A DNA stretch of 64,000 nt from an uncultured Gemmatimonadales bacterium. GTDB lineage: Bacteria; Gemmatimonadota; Gemmatimonadetes; Palauibacterales; Palauibacteraceae. The stretch lies in the NCBI GenBank assembly GCA_947259585.1, contig CAMYMV010000011.1:1-64000 (forward strand). Reading direction: 5' to 3'. Positions 1-9,575 of the stretch are shown here, piece after piece; position 1 is the first letter of the stretch; every line of letters starts with the position of its first letter. Under the pieces are notes generated by a model, which did no database searches, was not told the DNA's origin, and saw nothing but the letters and a program-made list of their open reading frames with translations. The translations under genes and the position numbers were made by a program.

Positions 1-2
1 CC

Positions 3-512
3 GTGGTGGTCGTTGAAGCCCTCGCGGAAAGGAGCATCCTGCTCCCGGTTATCGTGTGGATGGCTCAGTGGTTGGCTCGAACGACGCGCGTTCCGATCGG
101 CCTTCTGATCTTCCTGCCGTTGTTCGGCGCCGGGCTGTACGGCCTACGCCGCTGGCGGAAGGAGCTGCCCAGGCTCGAGCACTACACCCGCGATAAGATC
201 GGCGGCGTCTTGTGGGAGTGGGAGTGGCAGCTGGGTAATCCGACGCCGATACCGAATCCGATCTGCCCGCAATGTCTGAGACCGATGCTCGTTACGGCGG
301 ATCCTGAACCCCTCGACGAACACTCGCCGCCGGCGGACCGCGCGAGCTGCGTCTGCGGGTACGAGCAGACGATCGGAAGGGGCGGTGATTACCTGAGCGA
401 TCTCTTCAAGGTCGAAGTTGATCGGCGCGTTCGCATCGGCTACTGGCAGGAGGCGCTGGAGAGGTGGGGCCGCCGCGGCCAGCCGATCCCGCAGGCGGAG
501 GCATCCGCCTAG
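3..512 (+). CDS. Hypothetical membrane protein with C-terminal CxxC/CxCG zinc-ribbon-like motifs (may be 5'-truncated by window edge)
   Basis: ORF 169 aa; N-terminal hydrophobic segments; CPQC and CVCG motifs. Confidence 0.6.
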   Translation: MVVVEALAERSILLPVIVWMAQWLARTTRVPIGLLIFLPLFGAGLYGLRRWRKELPRLEHYTRDKIGGVLWEWEWQLGNPTPIPNPICPQCLRPMLVTADPEPLDEHSPPADRASCVCGYEQTIGRGGDYLSDLFKVEVDRRVRIGYWQEALERWGRRGQPIPQAEASA

Positions 513-761
513 GCGGCCTGGCGGAAGCGTTTGCGCGGCTGCGGGAGAGTCCGCCGGGCAGCCTGGCGGACTTAACGCCTATCGTCGCTGCACATTGCCC
601 AACCGGTCCCGGCGTCTTCGGCTAGATGCTCCTTGAGCTGACATCTCGCACGTACTGCCTTTCCAGTGTTTTAACGTGACTCTGACATCGGACGGCACGC
701 TCCGTGACAAACCGAGAGCCCGGTGAGGTGAGCCTGTTAGCTGCGGAACGAGAGGAAGATC

Positions 762-923
762 ATGGCCAACAGCAAGAACGGGGACAGCGTCCTGGATGCG
801 AGCTACGAGGCCGTCAAGGTCGAGCTCGAGAACACCGAGAGGGATGTGGTCAAGCTGCGGGAGCGCACCGACAAGCTGCGCACCGCCATCGACGCGCTCT
901 CCGAGCTTCTGCCGAGCAGGTAG
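762..923 (+). CDS. Small 53-aa charged, coiled-coil-like protein (below ORF-track cutoff)
   Basis: ATG with upstream agaggaag; translation MANSKNGDSVLDASYEAVKVELENTERDVVKLRERTDKLRTAIDALSELLPSR, heptad-like. Confidence 0.5.
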   Translation: MANSKNGDSVLDASYEAVKVELENTERDVVKLRERTDKLRTAIDALSELLPSR

Positions 924-937
924 GTTGCACGACCCGG

Positions 938-2497
938 TCACACATCGGGGTGCCGGGTGTGCCAATCGGTCGCCTCCTCGTAGACGTGGCCGATTCGACA
1001 TAGCAGCGGCTCGCTGAGACCGCTGCCCATGAACTGGATCGTGTGGGGCACGCCATCCGTGTTGGCTCCACAGGGTATGGTAAGCGAAGGCGTTCCGGCG
1101 AAATCGGCCGGCGCCGTGAAGCGGAACCAGACGTTCTGAATCACTGGCCCGAAATCATCCATGCCGCGGTACAACAGCTCCCTGGGGACGCGGAACGGAA
1201 CGCCACCCGCCGGAACCGCCACCGCATCCACCTCGGCGAGGGTCGCCCTCAGCCGCTCGCTGAATTCCCCACGGAGCCGGCTGGCCTCCCCGTAGGCCGC
1301 GTCGGTCACTCCTGAACCGAATTCCAGGAAATCCCTGAAATAAGCCCCGTACTCGTCCGCGCGGGATGGGAAATTGGCCGCGTGAGCCTTACGGGCCTCG
1401 TACGAGCTAATCGTGAACCACGCGTCGCGAAGAGAATCGGGGAATGCCGGCATCTCCACCGGGACGATCGAGGCACCCAGGCGCTCCAACTCGCCCAGAG
1501 CCGCATCCATGGAGGTGAGGAGATCGGCGTCGACTCCCTCGGTCGCGAAACCGCGGTCGAAGCCTAGGCGCACGCCGACGATGCCGCGGTCCAGCTCGGC
1601 GAGCATGCTCGGGACTGGCGCTCGGAGCGAGGTCGCGTCGGCGGGGTCGAACCCGGCGATCGCCTCCAATACGATCGCGGCGTCCGCGGTCCGACGCGTC
1701 ATGGGTCCCACGTGGTCCAGGGACTCGGCCAGAGGCAGGACGCCGTACCGGCTCACCCGGCCGTAGGTGGGCTTGAGGCCGACGATGCCGTTGGCCATCG
1801 ACGGGAAGCGAATCGACCCGCCCGTATCCGAGCCCAGGGAGGCGAAGCAGAGCCCCGCGGCCGTCGCGACCCCCGAGCCGCTTGAGGAGGCGCCAGACCA
1901 AAGCTCCTGGTCCCAGGGGTTGACGGGAACCTCGAAGTCGGGGTGATAGCCGCCCATGGCGCCCTCGGTCAGGTTCAGCTTGCCGAGGAGGACGGCGCCG
2001 GCCTCCTCGAGCCGCACCACGACCGTCGCATCGTGGTCGGGTACGAAATCCGCTAGCACCGCCAGCCCGCCCATCGTTCGCACGCCCTTGGTGTAGCAGA
2101 GATCCTTGACGGCGACGGGGACTCCGTGAAGCGGGCCGCGGTAGTAGCCGGCTTGAATCTCTCGCTCCGCGCGTACGGCGGCGGCGAGGGCATGCGCGCC
2201 CATCAGCGTGGCGTAGCTGTGCAGCCGGCCATCGAGCGTCTCGATGCGCTCCAGCATCATCTGGGTCAACTCGACCGGCGAGATCTCGCCCGATTCGATC
2301 AGCCGAGCGACGTCGGTGAGGCTGGCGTAGTGGAGCGGCCCGTCGACGGCGGCGGACTCCGTGCCCGACCCCGAGGCCGGCTCCGAGCCGGATTCCGAAC
2401 CGGAGTCCGAGCCAGCCGAGCAGGAGACGTGCAGCGCGGCGAGCGCACCGCCACCCATCAGGGCCAAAGCGTCGCGTCGGGTGATGTTGTAGCTCAT
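938..2497 (-). CDS. Amidase signature family hydrolase with Tat/lipoprotein-like N-terminus
   Basis: GASSSGSGVA...GSDTGGSIRFP amidase signature; RRDALALMGGGALAALHVSC leader. Confidence 0.92.
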   Translation of the reverse strand: MSYNITRRDALALMGGGALAALHVSCSAGSDSGSESGSEPASGSGTESAAVDGPLHYASLTDVARLIESGEISPVELTQMMLERIETLDGRLHSYATLMGAHALAAAVRAEREIQAGYYRGPLHGVPVAVKDLCYTKGVRTMGGLAVLADFVPDHDATVVVRLEEAGAVLLGKLNLTEGAMGGYHPDFEVPVNPWDQELWSGASSSGSGVATAAGLCFASLGSDTGGSIRFPSMANGIVGLKPTYGRVSRYGVLPLAESLDHVGPMTRRTADAAIVLEAIAGFDPADATSLRAPVPSMLAELDRGIVGVRLGFDRGFATEGVDADLLTSMDAALGELERLGASIVPVEMPAFPDSLRDAWFTISSYEARKAHAANFPSRADEYGAYFRDFLEFGSGVTDAAYGEASRLRGEFSERLRATLAEVDAVAVPAGGVPFRVPRELLYRGMDDFGPVIQNVWFRFTAPADFAGTPSLTIPCGANTDGVPHTIQFMGSGLSEPLLCRIGHVYEEATDWHTRHPDV

Positions 2498-2703
2498 CTC
2501 AGCCTCCAGAAATCTCGAGCACCGTTGGAGTAAGCCGCCATCGAAACGAGAATCGCTCAGCGACCTTGTTCTGGCGAATCCGTGTTTTTGCAGAGTATTA
2601 TTGCAACGTCATGGTTGCGTTGTCGATGGCAGCCGTGGCGCCTGATTGAACGTGCTACGGTTCAAACGCACGGGGACGCCCTCATCAACCGGAGGGTACT
2701 CCC

Positions 2704-3264
2704 ATGAGAAGGCTCGCTACTTTCCTTTCGCTCCTCCCACCTCCTCACTGGAAGCTGCGACCGTAACGTGCCCCTGGCGCCGGATTCGGCGGATCCGGCC
2801 TTCAAGAGCGCGGCATCCGGCTCCAACGCGACCGCGGCCCGGGCGACCGGAAGCGGTCACTACACGTTCGGCGGCGACGTCTGGAGGACCTTTGCCTTCA
2901 ACGCGAGGCTCAAGGCCGATGGCACCGCCTCGGGCAACTTCCAGCTCGTAGTCCATCGCGAAGGCCAGAAGGCGGGAACGTATCACGGCAAGGTGATCTG
3001 TCTTTCCGTACGCGATAACCAGGCATGGGTGGGGGAAACCTCACCAAGGCACCGAATCCGGACAGCGAAGGAACCTGGCTGAATTTCCGCGTCGCCGACA
3101 ACGGCGAGGGGCAGGCGGCTGCCGCTCCCGATCAGCTGAGCCGCACCGGTTGGATCGGCCAGGAGCCGGAGGACCGTAACGCAGCGGTGGACTACTGCGA
3201 GACTCAGCCGGACAGTCCGTGGCTCAGGGACATCGAGGCCGGAAACATCCAGGTCCGCGGCTAA
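2704..3264 (+). pseudogene. Lipoprotein-like hypothetical gene broken by two apparent frameshifts
   Basis: Frame 1 MRRLATFLSLLP..., then frame 2 LLTGSCDRNVPLAPDSADPAF... (lipobox LTGSC), then frame 1 again after a GGGGG run near 3030 (NLTKAPNPDSEGTWLNFRVADNGEG...DYCETQPDSPWLRDIEAGNIQVRG). Confidence 0.6.
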
Positions 3265-3302
3265 TCGGCAGACGGAGCAACAACCAGCTCTATTGCAGCC
3301 GA

Positions 3303-3329
3303 AGGGGCGGCCCCGAAAGGACCGCCCCT
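3303..3329 (+). terminator. Hairpin AGGGGCGG...CCGCCCCT downstream of the frameshifted gene
   Basis: 8-bp inverted repeat; followed by TCTTGG. Confidence 0.55.
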
Positions 3330-3363
3330 CTTGGCTTGAAGCGGAAGGACTGGCTTCGGAAGA

Positions 3364-5529
3364 CTATCCGGCCGCGTCGACCGGGAAGCCTCTGTCCCTC
3401 ATGAGCGCATCGATCGTGGCGTCGCGCCCGCGGAACACGCGGTAGGCGTCGGCCGGATCCAGCGAGTTACGCGCGGCGAACAGGTTGGCGACCAGCCTCT
3501 TCGCCAGCTCCTCGTCGTAGAAGCCGCCGGGCGCCGCCGCGAACGCCTCCGCCGCATCCGCGGTCAGCACCTCGGCCCAGATATATCCGTAGTAGCCCGA
3601 GGCATATCCCTCGCCGGAGAAGATGTGGCCGAAATGCGGGCTGCGGTGCCGCATGACGATCTCGCTCGGCATCTCCAGCTCCGCCAGCGCCTGGCGCTCA
3701 AACCCGTCGGGGTCGATCTCTGTCGGATCGACCGTGTGGTACTTCATGTCCACGAGCGCGGAGGCGAGATACTCCGTCGTCATGAAGCCCTGGTTGAACG
3801 TCGCCGCCTTCTGGATCTTCGCGACGAGCTCGGCCGGCATCGGCTCGCCGGTCTCGTGATGCACGAGGTAGTTGTCGACCACCTCGTCGGTCAGCAGCCA
3901 ACGCTCCAGCAGCTGTGATTGGAACTCCGTGAAGTCCCTGACGCCGCTGTTGAGCGTCGGATAGTCGACGGCCGACGAGAGCGAGTGAAGCGCGTGGCCA
4001 AACTCGTGGAAGAGCGTCTCGGCGTCATCCCAGGAGATCAGGATCGGTTCGCCCGGCCCACCCTTGATGAAGTTGGAGTTGTTGGAGCTGAGCACCGTGC
4101 GCAGCCCGTCGAACGTCTCGTGGCTCCGATAGGTGGTGGCCCAGGCGCCCGAGCGCTTTCCGGGCCGCGCGTACGGGTCGAGATACCAGAGGCCGACGTG
4201 GTCGCCCGAGGTCTTGTCCGTGACCTCGAACACCTGGACATCCTCGTGGAAGACGGGGACGGAGCCCTCCGGAACCGGCGTAAACTCGAAGCTGAACAGC
4301 TCGCCGGCCACGAAGTGCATGGCCTCGACCAGCTTGTCGAGCTGCAGGTACCCCTTCAGCTCGTCGGAATCGAGATCGTATTTCTCCTGCCGGACTTTCT
4401 CGGCGTAGTAGCGGTAATCCCACGGCTCGATCGTGACCCCAGCACCCTCCGCATCGGCGATCGCCTGCATGTCGGCGACCTCCTCCTCCACGCGGGCCAG
4501 CGCCGCGGGCCAGACCTCCTCCAGGAGGTCGAAGACGCTCTCGGGCGTCTTCGCCATGCGGTCCTGAAGCCGCCACTGGGCGTAGTTGTCGTAGCCAAGA
4601 AGCTGCACGCGCTCGTCCCGCAGCTGCAGGATCTCGGAGATGATGTCGTTGTTGTCGTACTCATCGCCGTTGTCGCCGCGCCCGTAATAGGTCCGCCAGA
4701 CCTGCTCGCGGAGATCTCGCTCATCGGAGAACGTCAGGAACGGATCCATCGACGAGCGCGTGTTGGTGATGGCGTATTCGCCCTCGCGCTCCCGATAGGC
4801 GGCGGCAGCCGCTGCGGCGCCGACGAACGACTCCGGCAGGCCGCCCAGCTGATCCTCGGTCAGGTAGAGGACGTAGCCTTCCTCGTCGGCCAGCACGTTG
4901 TTCGAGAACTGCGTGTAGAGCTCGGCGAGCCGCTTGTCGATCTCGGCGTATCGCTCCCTGGCCTCGCCCTCCAGCGTCGCGCCGTTGCGAGCGAAGCGGT
5001 CGTAGATCAACCAGACCAGGCGCTGCTCGTCGGGACGCAGCGTCTCCATCTCGCCGCCCTCGTAAACCGCCCTGATCCGGGCGAACAGGGCCTCGTTCTG
5101 CCGGATCTTGGTGCGGAACTCGGCCAACCTGGGCGACATCTCGCGCTGAATCTCGCGGAACGCGGGCGTCGAGAGGTTGCCTCTCCAGATCCCCCAGTAG
5201 GTGAGCACGCGGTCCAGATCGCGCCCGGCACGCTCCATCGCGAGAATCGTGTTGTCGAAGGTCGGCGGCTCGAGGTTCGCCGCGATCGCGTCGATCTCCT
5301 CGAGCTGCATCGCCATGCCGGCCTCGAGAGCAGGCTTCAGGGCCGCGAGATCCATCCCATCGAACGCCGGCACGCCGCTGTACGGACCGGTCCATTCAGC
5401 CAGTAGGACGTTTCCGTCCAGGTTGTCGCTCACGGCCACCTCGGTGGTGTCCATCGATGGCTCCGCGCACGCCACGACGAACGCCGTCGCGACGAGGCCG
5501 GTGGCCAGGTAGAGGAGTTTGCTACACAT
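3364..5529 (-). CDS. dcp: M3 family metallopeptidase (peptidyl-dipeptidase Dcp / oligopeptidase-like), lipoprotein signal
   Basis: HEFGHALHSLSS zinc motif; full-length M3 architecture; signal MCSKLLYLATGLVATAFVVAC. Confidence 0.9.
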   Translation of the reverse strand: MCSKLLYLATGLVATAFVVACAEPSMDTTEVAVSDNLDGNVLLAEWTGPYSGVPAFDGMDLAALKPALEAGMAMQLEEIDAIAANLEPPTFDNTILAMERAGRDLDRVLTYWGIWRGNLSTPAFREIQREMSPRLAEFRTKIRQNEALFARIRAVYEGGEMETLRPDEQRLVWLIYDRFARNGATLEGEARERYAEIDKRLAELYTQFSNNVLADEEGYVLYLTEDQLGGLPESFVGAAAAAAAYREREGEYAITNTRSSMDPFLTFSDERDLREQVWRTYYGRGDNGDEYDNNDIISEILQLRDERVQLLGYDNYAQWRLQDRMAKTPESVFDLLEEVWPAALARVEEEVADMQAIADAEGAGVTIEPWDYRYYAEKVRQEKYDLDSDELKGYLQLDKLVEAMHFVAGELFSFEFTPVPEGSVPVFHEDVQVFEVTDKTSGDHVGLWYLDPYARPGKRSGAWATTYRSHETFDGLRTVLSSNNSNFIKGGPGEPILISWDDAETLFHEFGHALHSLSSAVDYPTLNSGVRDFTEFQSQLLERWLLTDEVVDNYLVHHETGEPMPAELVAKIQKAATFNQGFMTTEYLASALVDMKYHTVDPTEIDPDGFERQALAELEMPSEIVMRHRSPHFGHIFSGEGYASGYYGYIWAEVLTADAAEAFAAAPGGFYDEELAKRLVANLFAARNSLDPADAYRVFRGRDATIDALMRDRGFPVDAAG

Positions 5530-5586
5530 GAACTTAGCCCCTTTTCAGAGTTCCAACGCGCTCCAACGCCGTGGAACCGGTTTTCT

Positions 5587-6231
5587 TCACATGAAACTGC
5601 AGGCTAAGGATGCGGACCGAAGGGGGCCGACGCTGTCGGGATCTGCCCGTCTGTGCCTGTGGGGATTCGTCTGTAGTGACTCGCCGCCGGTCGCCCTCTG
5701 CCGCACGGTGCTGAGGATCGCCTCCTCGGTCTCCGGCAGCAGCCGCATCATGTTGAGGAAGTTCCGCTTGCCGAGAACGGCCAGCTCTGCGGTCGCCACG
5801 GTCCGGACCGTGGCGTTTCGAGTCGTGTTGGAGATGAGCGCCATCTCGCCGAAGAAATCTCCGGGCCCGAGGGTGGCGACGACCCTTCCCTTCTCCTCGT
5901 CCACGACCTCCACCTCTCCTCTGCGGATGAAGTAGGCGCAGGTACCCTGATCTCCCTGACTGAAGATCGTCTGTCCCGCCTCATACTGCTCCACGTCGAA
6001 GAGTCGATGAGTCTGCCGGTACTCGTCGATGGTACAGACCAGCAGGATGAGGACCGAGAGGATGACCAGGGGTGGCGCGACCGTGGTGAAGAGAAACAGC
6101 GTGCCGCCCGTCGTCCTGAGAACGAACTGCAGGGCGATCAACAACGCCAGGAAGGTGAGAGAAAGCGCCGTGATCAGGAGGAGGCGTACCCTCCGCGCCC
6201 CCAGAATCGGAAAGGCCGGCCTGGTCTTCAT
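5587..6231 (-). CDS. Membrane protein with cyclic-nucleotide-binding (Crp/cNMP) domain
   Basis: Start MKTRPAFPILGARRVR...; two TM helices then GQTIFSQGDQGTCAYFIRRGEVEVVDEEKGRVVATLGPGDFFGEMAL; start overlaps upstream stop (ATGA). Confidence 0.85.
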   Translation of the reverse strand: MKTRPAFPILGARRVRLLLITALSLTFLALLIALQFVLRTTGGTLFLFTTVAPPLVILSVLILLVCTIDEYRQTHRLFDVEQYEAGQTIFSQGDQGTCAYFIRRGEVEVVDEEKGRVVATLGPGDFFGEMALISNTTRNATVRTVATAELAVLGKRNFLNMMRLLPETEEAILSTVRQRATGGESLQTNPHRHRRADPDSVGPLRSASLACSFM

Positions 6232-6872
6232 CGCGCCGCCGCCGCGGGAAGATCGCCCGGCAGGTGGCCGGCCTCGTGACAGCTCATGCAGGAGTCCTCG
6301 TCGCTGAACAGCAGCTCCCTCATGCCGTCGACTGTGTGCTCCTCCTCGGCCAGCCACTTCAGCGACTCCGCATGACACTTGAGGCAGTCCACGTTGCTGT
6401 AAGGTTTGCGCATCGTCAGAGGGGTCTCGTAGGTGGCGGTGTAGTATCGCATCACCTGGCCGACCCCGGAGATCTTGGCCGTAAGCGTGCCGAAGAGACC
6501 GTAGGAGGTATGGCATTCGTAGCATTGGTTGTTCGCGATGTACTGATACCTGAAGTGCACCGCCGCCATCCCTTCGCTCTGACCGTTCCGCATATCATCC
6601 ACGTACGGCTGAAGGGTCCGGTGGCATGATGCGCAGAACTCCACCCGCTCGGCCCGCACCAGCGCGAGCAGCATACCGGTGGAGATGGAGAAGGTGGGAA
6701 GCGCGACGACCCCGACGAACAGCAGCCCCTTGGCCAGCATGCCCTGAGTCTCACGGCGATAGACGCGGATCAGGACATACGCGACGACGAGGACCGCGAG
6801 GATCAGTGCCCAGGTGAGAATCCTCGACGCCCAGTACTCGACGGGATCGTATTGGAAGTCGGGTATCGACAT
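6228..6872 (-). CDS. NapC/NirT-like membrane-anchored tetraheme cytochrome c
   Basis: Four CXXCH motifs (CASCH, CYECH, CLKCH, CMSCH); N-terminal TM segments. Confidence 0.88.
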   Translation of the reverse strand: MSIPDFQYDPVEYWASRILTWALILAVLVVAYVLIRVYRRETQGMLAKGLLFVGVVALPTFSISTGMLLALVRAERVEFCASCHRTLQPYVDDMRNGQSEGMAAVHFRYQYIANNQCYECHTSYGLFGTLTAKISGVGQVMRYYTATYETPLTMRKPYSNVDCLKCHAESLKWLAEEEHTVDGMRELLFSDEDSCMSCHEAGHLPGDLPAAAAR

Positions 6873-6881
6873 GGCGGCCTT

Positions 6882-8474
6882 TCAGCGGCTGTCGGAGTCG
6901 TTTGACACTTTCCTCAGCTCCGTCCAATAGGGCAGCCAGAAGGACTGGTTCATCGCCACGGCGGCCGCGACCCCGCTCAGCTTGTCGCCGTGTTCTCTGA
7001 GGCGAAGGAAGAGCACGTGACCGGAGCGCAGGGCGTCATCCGTCTCGATGGTACCGAAGAACGGAGCTTCGAAGACGCCGTCCTTGAACCGGGCCCCGCC
7101 CAGGGGACTGCGAACCCGAACCGGCGCGGTTTTCCTGCCATCGATCTCGAGCTCCATATCCCGCCCGTCGCCGAAGGATAGGCTCGCCGGTAGCTCGCCC
7201 AGGTGGGTCCTGATCGATCCTCTCCATGTCCCCCGCAGTTCGTCCGGCAGGGGCGGCGTCGGCTCTCTCTTCGCAACGATCTCGGGTCCAGACGGCAAAT
7301 CGGGAATCATGGCAGCGAAGGTGGCCAGCTCGATCTCCCACGGGGCGTAGGAGTCGCCGACGCCGCTGTTGATCATGATCGCCACGGCCGCGTTCTCGGC
7401 CGGGATCAGGGCCAGGCGGGTCACGGTGCCGGGCATGCCGCCGGTCACGTTCACCATCCGGACTTCCTCCAGGTCGATGATCGCCCAGCCCAGGCCCAGG
7501 CGTACCTCCAGGATCTCCTCCGGCATCGTCGCGTCCGACGGCTCGTGCATCAGGTCGATCGTCTCGCCGGAGAGGATTCTCTCCTGGCCGGGGACCTCGT
7601 TGCCCAGGTGGAACATCCCGTAGCGGATGAGGTCGTGGACGCTGGAATGGATCGCCGACGCTCCGACGTGGTCGAAGTCGAGGCCCGGAACGGTGCTTCT
7701 CCCATCGTAATGGCTGACGGAGTGCTCCCGGAGCGCCGGATCCGGGAAGACCGAGGTGTGCGTCAGGCCGAGAGGCTCGAACACCTCCGCTTCCATGAAC
7801 TCCGCGTAGCTCATCCCCGTAACGTTGGAGATCGCGCGGTCGAGCACGCCGTAGCCGAAGTTGGAGTAGACGAACTCCCGCCCCGGCTGGTCGACGATCA
7901 TGCCGTAGCGGCGGATCGATTCGTCCTGCTCGGGCGGACGGACGAGCTCGTCCTCGAAGAAGATGTTGTGATGTGAGGGAAGACCGGCCGTGTGAAGAAG
8001 CACCCGCCTGACGGTCGCTTCCGCCGGATCTCCCACATGGGAGATGAGCTTCGCGTCGCCGAGGTAGTCGTTGACCGGCCGGTCCAGGTCTATCAGGCCC
8101 CGCTCGACCAGCACCATCAGGCCGGTGGCGGTGAGCGACTTCGAGATCGAGGCGAGAGCGTAGATCGAGTTCGGCGTCGCTGGAACCCGGTTCTCTCGAT
8201 CGGCCCAGCCGAAGGCCTCTTCCCAGACAACCTCCCCGTCCTGTGCCGCCGCGACGGCTACGGATGCGAGCCCATGCTCTCGGATCGTCTCCTCGATAAG
8301 GCTTCGCACGGGATCGAACCGGTCGCCGCGCAGCGTCACGGCAGGCATGTCCTGCCCGCAGCCCTGGACCGCTGCGAGGACGACCCCCAGAAGTAAGGCC
8401 AGGGATAGCCGTTCGCTTGTGACCCTCTTTCTTCCTCTGCCTCTTCGTTCGACGCCGGGCTGCCTGCTGCTCAC
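6882..8474 (-). CDS. Serine beta-lactamase-like hydrolase (class C / PBP4*-like); start may be internal
   Basis: SISKSLTATG (SxxK) and YSNFGYGVL (YxN) motifs; lipoprotein-like leader. Confidence 0.88.
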   Translation of the reverse strand: MSSRQPGVERRGRGRKRVTSERLSLALLLGVVLAAVQGCGQDMPAVTLRGDRFDPVRSLIEETIREHGLASVAVAAAQDGEVVWEEAFGWADRENRVPATPNSIYALASISKSLTATGLMVLVERGLIDLDRPVNDYLGDAKLISHVGDPAEATVRRVLLHTAGLPSHHNIFFEDELVRPPEQDESIRRYGMIVDQPGREFVYSNFGYGVLDRAISNVTGMSYAEFMEAEVFEPLGLTHTSVFPDPALREHSVSHYDGRSTVPGLDFDHVGASAIHSSVHDLIRYGMFHLGNEVPGQERILSGETIDLMHEPSDATMPEEILEVRLGLGWAIIDLEEVRMVNVTGGMPGTVTRLALIPAENAAVAIMINSGVGDSYAPWEIELATFAAMIPDLPSGPEIVAKREPTPPLPDELRGTWRGSIRTHLGELPASLSFGDGRDMELEIDGRKTAPVRVRSPLGGARFKDGVFEAPFFGTIETDDALRSGHVLFLRLREHGDKLSGVAAAVAMNQSFWLPYWTELRKVSNDSDSR

Positions 8475-8689
8475 CCTTCGCTCCTTAGTGGCCCTCGTCG
8501 AAGCACGCGCCAGTCGCTTCTTCCAGAGACAGAGTGCCGAGAGAGCCGCCGCGTGTGTATCGGGAGATTCTTGCCAGTTCCTGTGGGGAGAATCCTGCTG
8601 CGACTGCGACGGGAGATGGCCGACGGCGAGATGGCGGTGGATCCAGCAAACGCCCCGAACGTTATGATTACGCCCAATCGGGAGAGACT

Positions 8690-9217
8690 ATGGATACGTT
8701 CACGCTGCAGACGCTAGCCAACCTCGCGGAAGTCGTCGGGGGAGCAGCGGTCGTCGGGGGCGTTGTCTTCGCCGTATGGCAGATCCGCCAGTACCGCGAA
8801 CAGCGTCGGGACGTGGCCGCCATCGAGATCGTGCGCTCTCTCCAAAGCCCGGAGTTCATCGAGGCTTTCCGCCTCCTGAGTCGGGTTCCGGAAGGAGTCA
8901 CCCTGAAGGCCCTACGAGAGCGTGGTCAGGAGTACGAGGACGCGGCCATCATGATCGGAGCGATGGGCGAGACCATCGGGTTCATCGTCTATCGTGGCGT
9001 GGCTCCCTTTGAGCTGGTGCGTGAGCAGGCGGGCGGGCTTCTGCTCGTGATGTGGCGCAAGCTTCATGTCTGGGTCGAGCAGGTGAGAGAGGAGCAGGCG
9101 TACGACCGCTGGGTGGAGTGGTGGCAGTGGCTCGCCGATCGGCTCCAGGAGCACGAGAGCTTGGAGGAGGTCGAGCCGGCCTATAGCAGGCTCCCTGCGT
9201 GGAAGCCGCAACGTTGA
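8690..9217 (+). CDS. DUF4760-like membrane-anchored hypothetical protein
   Basis: MDTFTLQTLANLAEVVGGAAVVGGVVFAVWQIRQYREQRRDVAAIEIVRSLQSPEF; internal ATG preferred over ORF start 8534. Confidence 0.65.
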   Translation: MDTFTLQTLANLAEVVGGAAVVGGVVFAVWQIRQYREQRRDVAAIEIVRSLQSPEFIEAFRLLSRVPEGVTLKALRERGQEYEDAAIMIGAMGETIGFIVYRGVAPFELVREQAGGLLLVMWRKLHVWVEQVREEQAYDRWVEWWQWLADRLQEHESLEEVEPAYSRLPAWKPQR

Positions 9218-9561
9218 CCTTGTCCCCCATCGACGACGACGCGCTCCTCGCCGAGTGCCGGGTCGAGACGTTCCGCGCCGGCGGCCCTGGAGGGCAGCAT
9301 CAGAACACGACCGATTCGGGCGTGCGATTGACCCACCTGCCGACCGGGATCTCGGTCACGGCGCGCGAGTCTCGAAGCCAACACCGAAACCGAAAGATGG
9401 CGCTTGCCCGCCTGCGCGCGGCGTTAGAAGAGCAGGCCCGTCCGGAGAAGCACAGGATCCCCACCAAGGTGCCGGCGCGAGAGAAGCGAGAGCGACTGGA
9501 GGCGAAGCGGCGCCGGTCCGAGATCAAGCGTAGGCGAGGCAAGCCCGACCTGGAGGACTAG
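9199..9561 (+). CDS. Class I release-factor-like protein (GGQ domain only; ribosome-rescue type)
   Basis: FRAGGPGGQHQNTTDSGVRLTHLPTGI motif; strongly basic C-terminal tail; overlaps previous CDS. Confidence 0.85.
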   Translation: MEAATLTLSPIDDDALLAECRVETFRAGGPGGQHQNTTDSGVRLTHLPTGISVTARESRSQHRNRKMALARLRAALEEQARPEKHRIPTKVPAREKRERLEAKRRRSEIKRRRGKPDLED

Positions 9562-9575
9562 GCGGCGGAGGTCGA

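Noticed and set aside
3919-5406. 495-aa plus-strand ORF
   Set aside because: Antisense to the M3 peptidase; shadow ORF composition.
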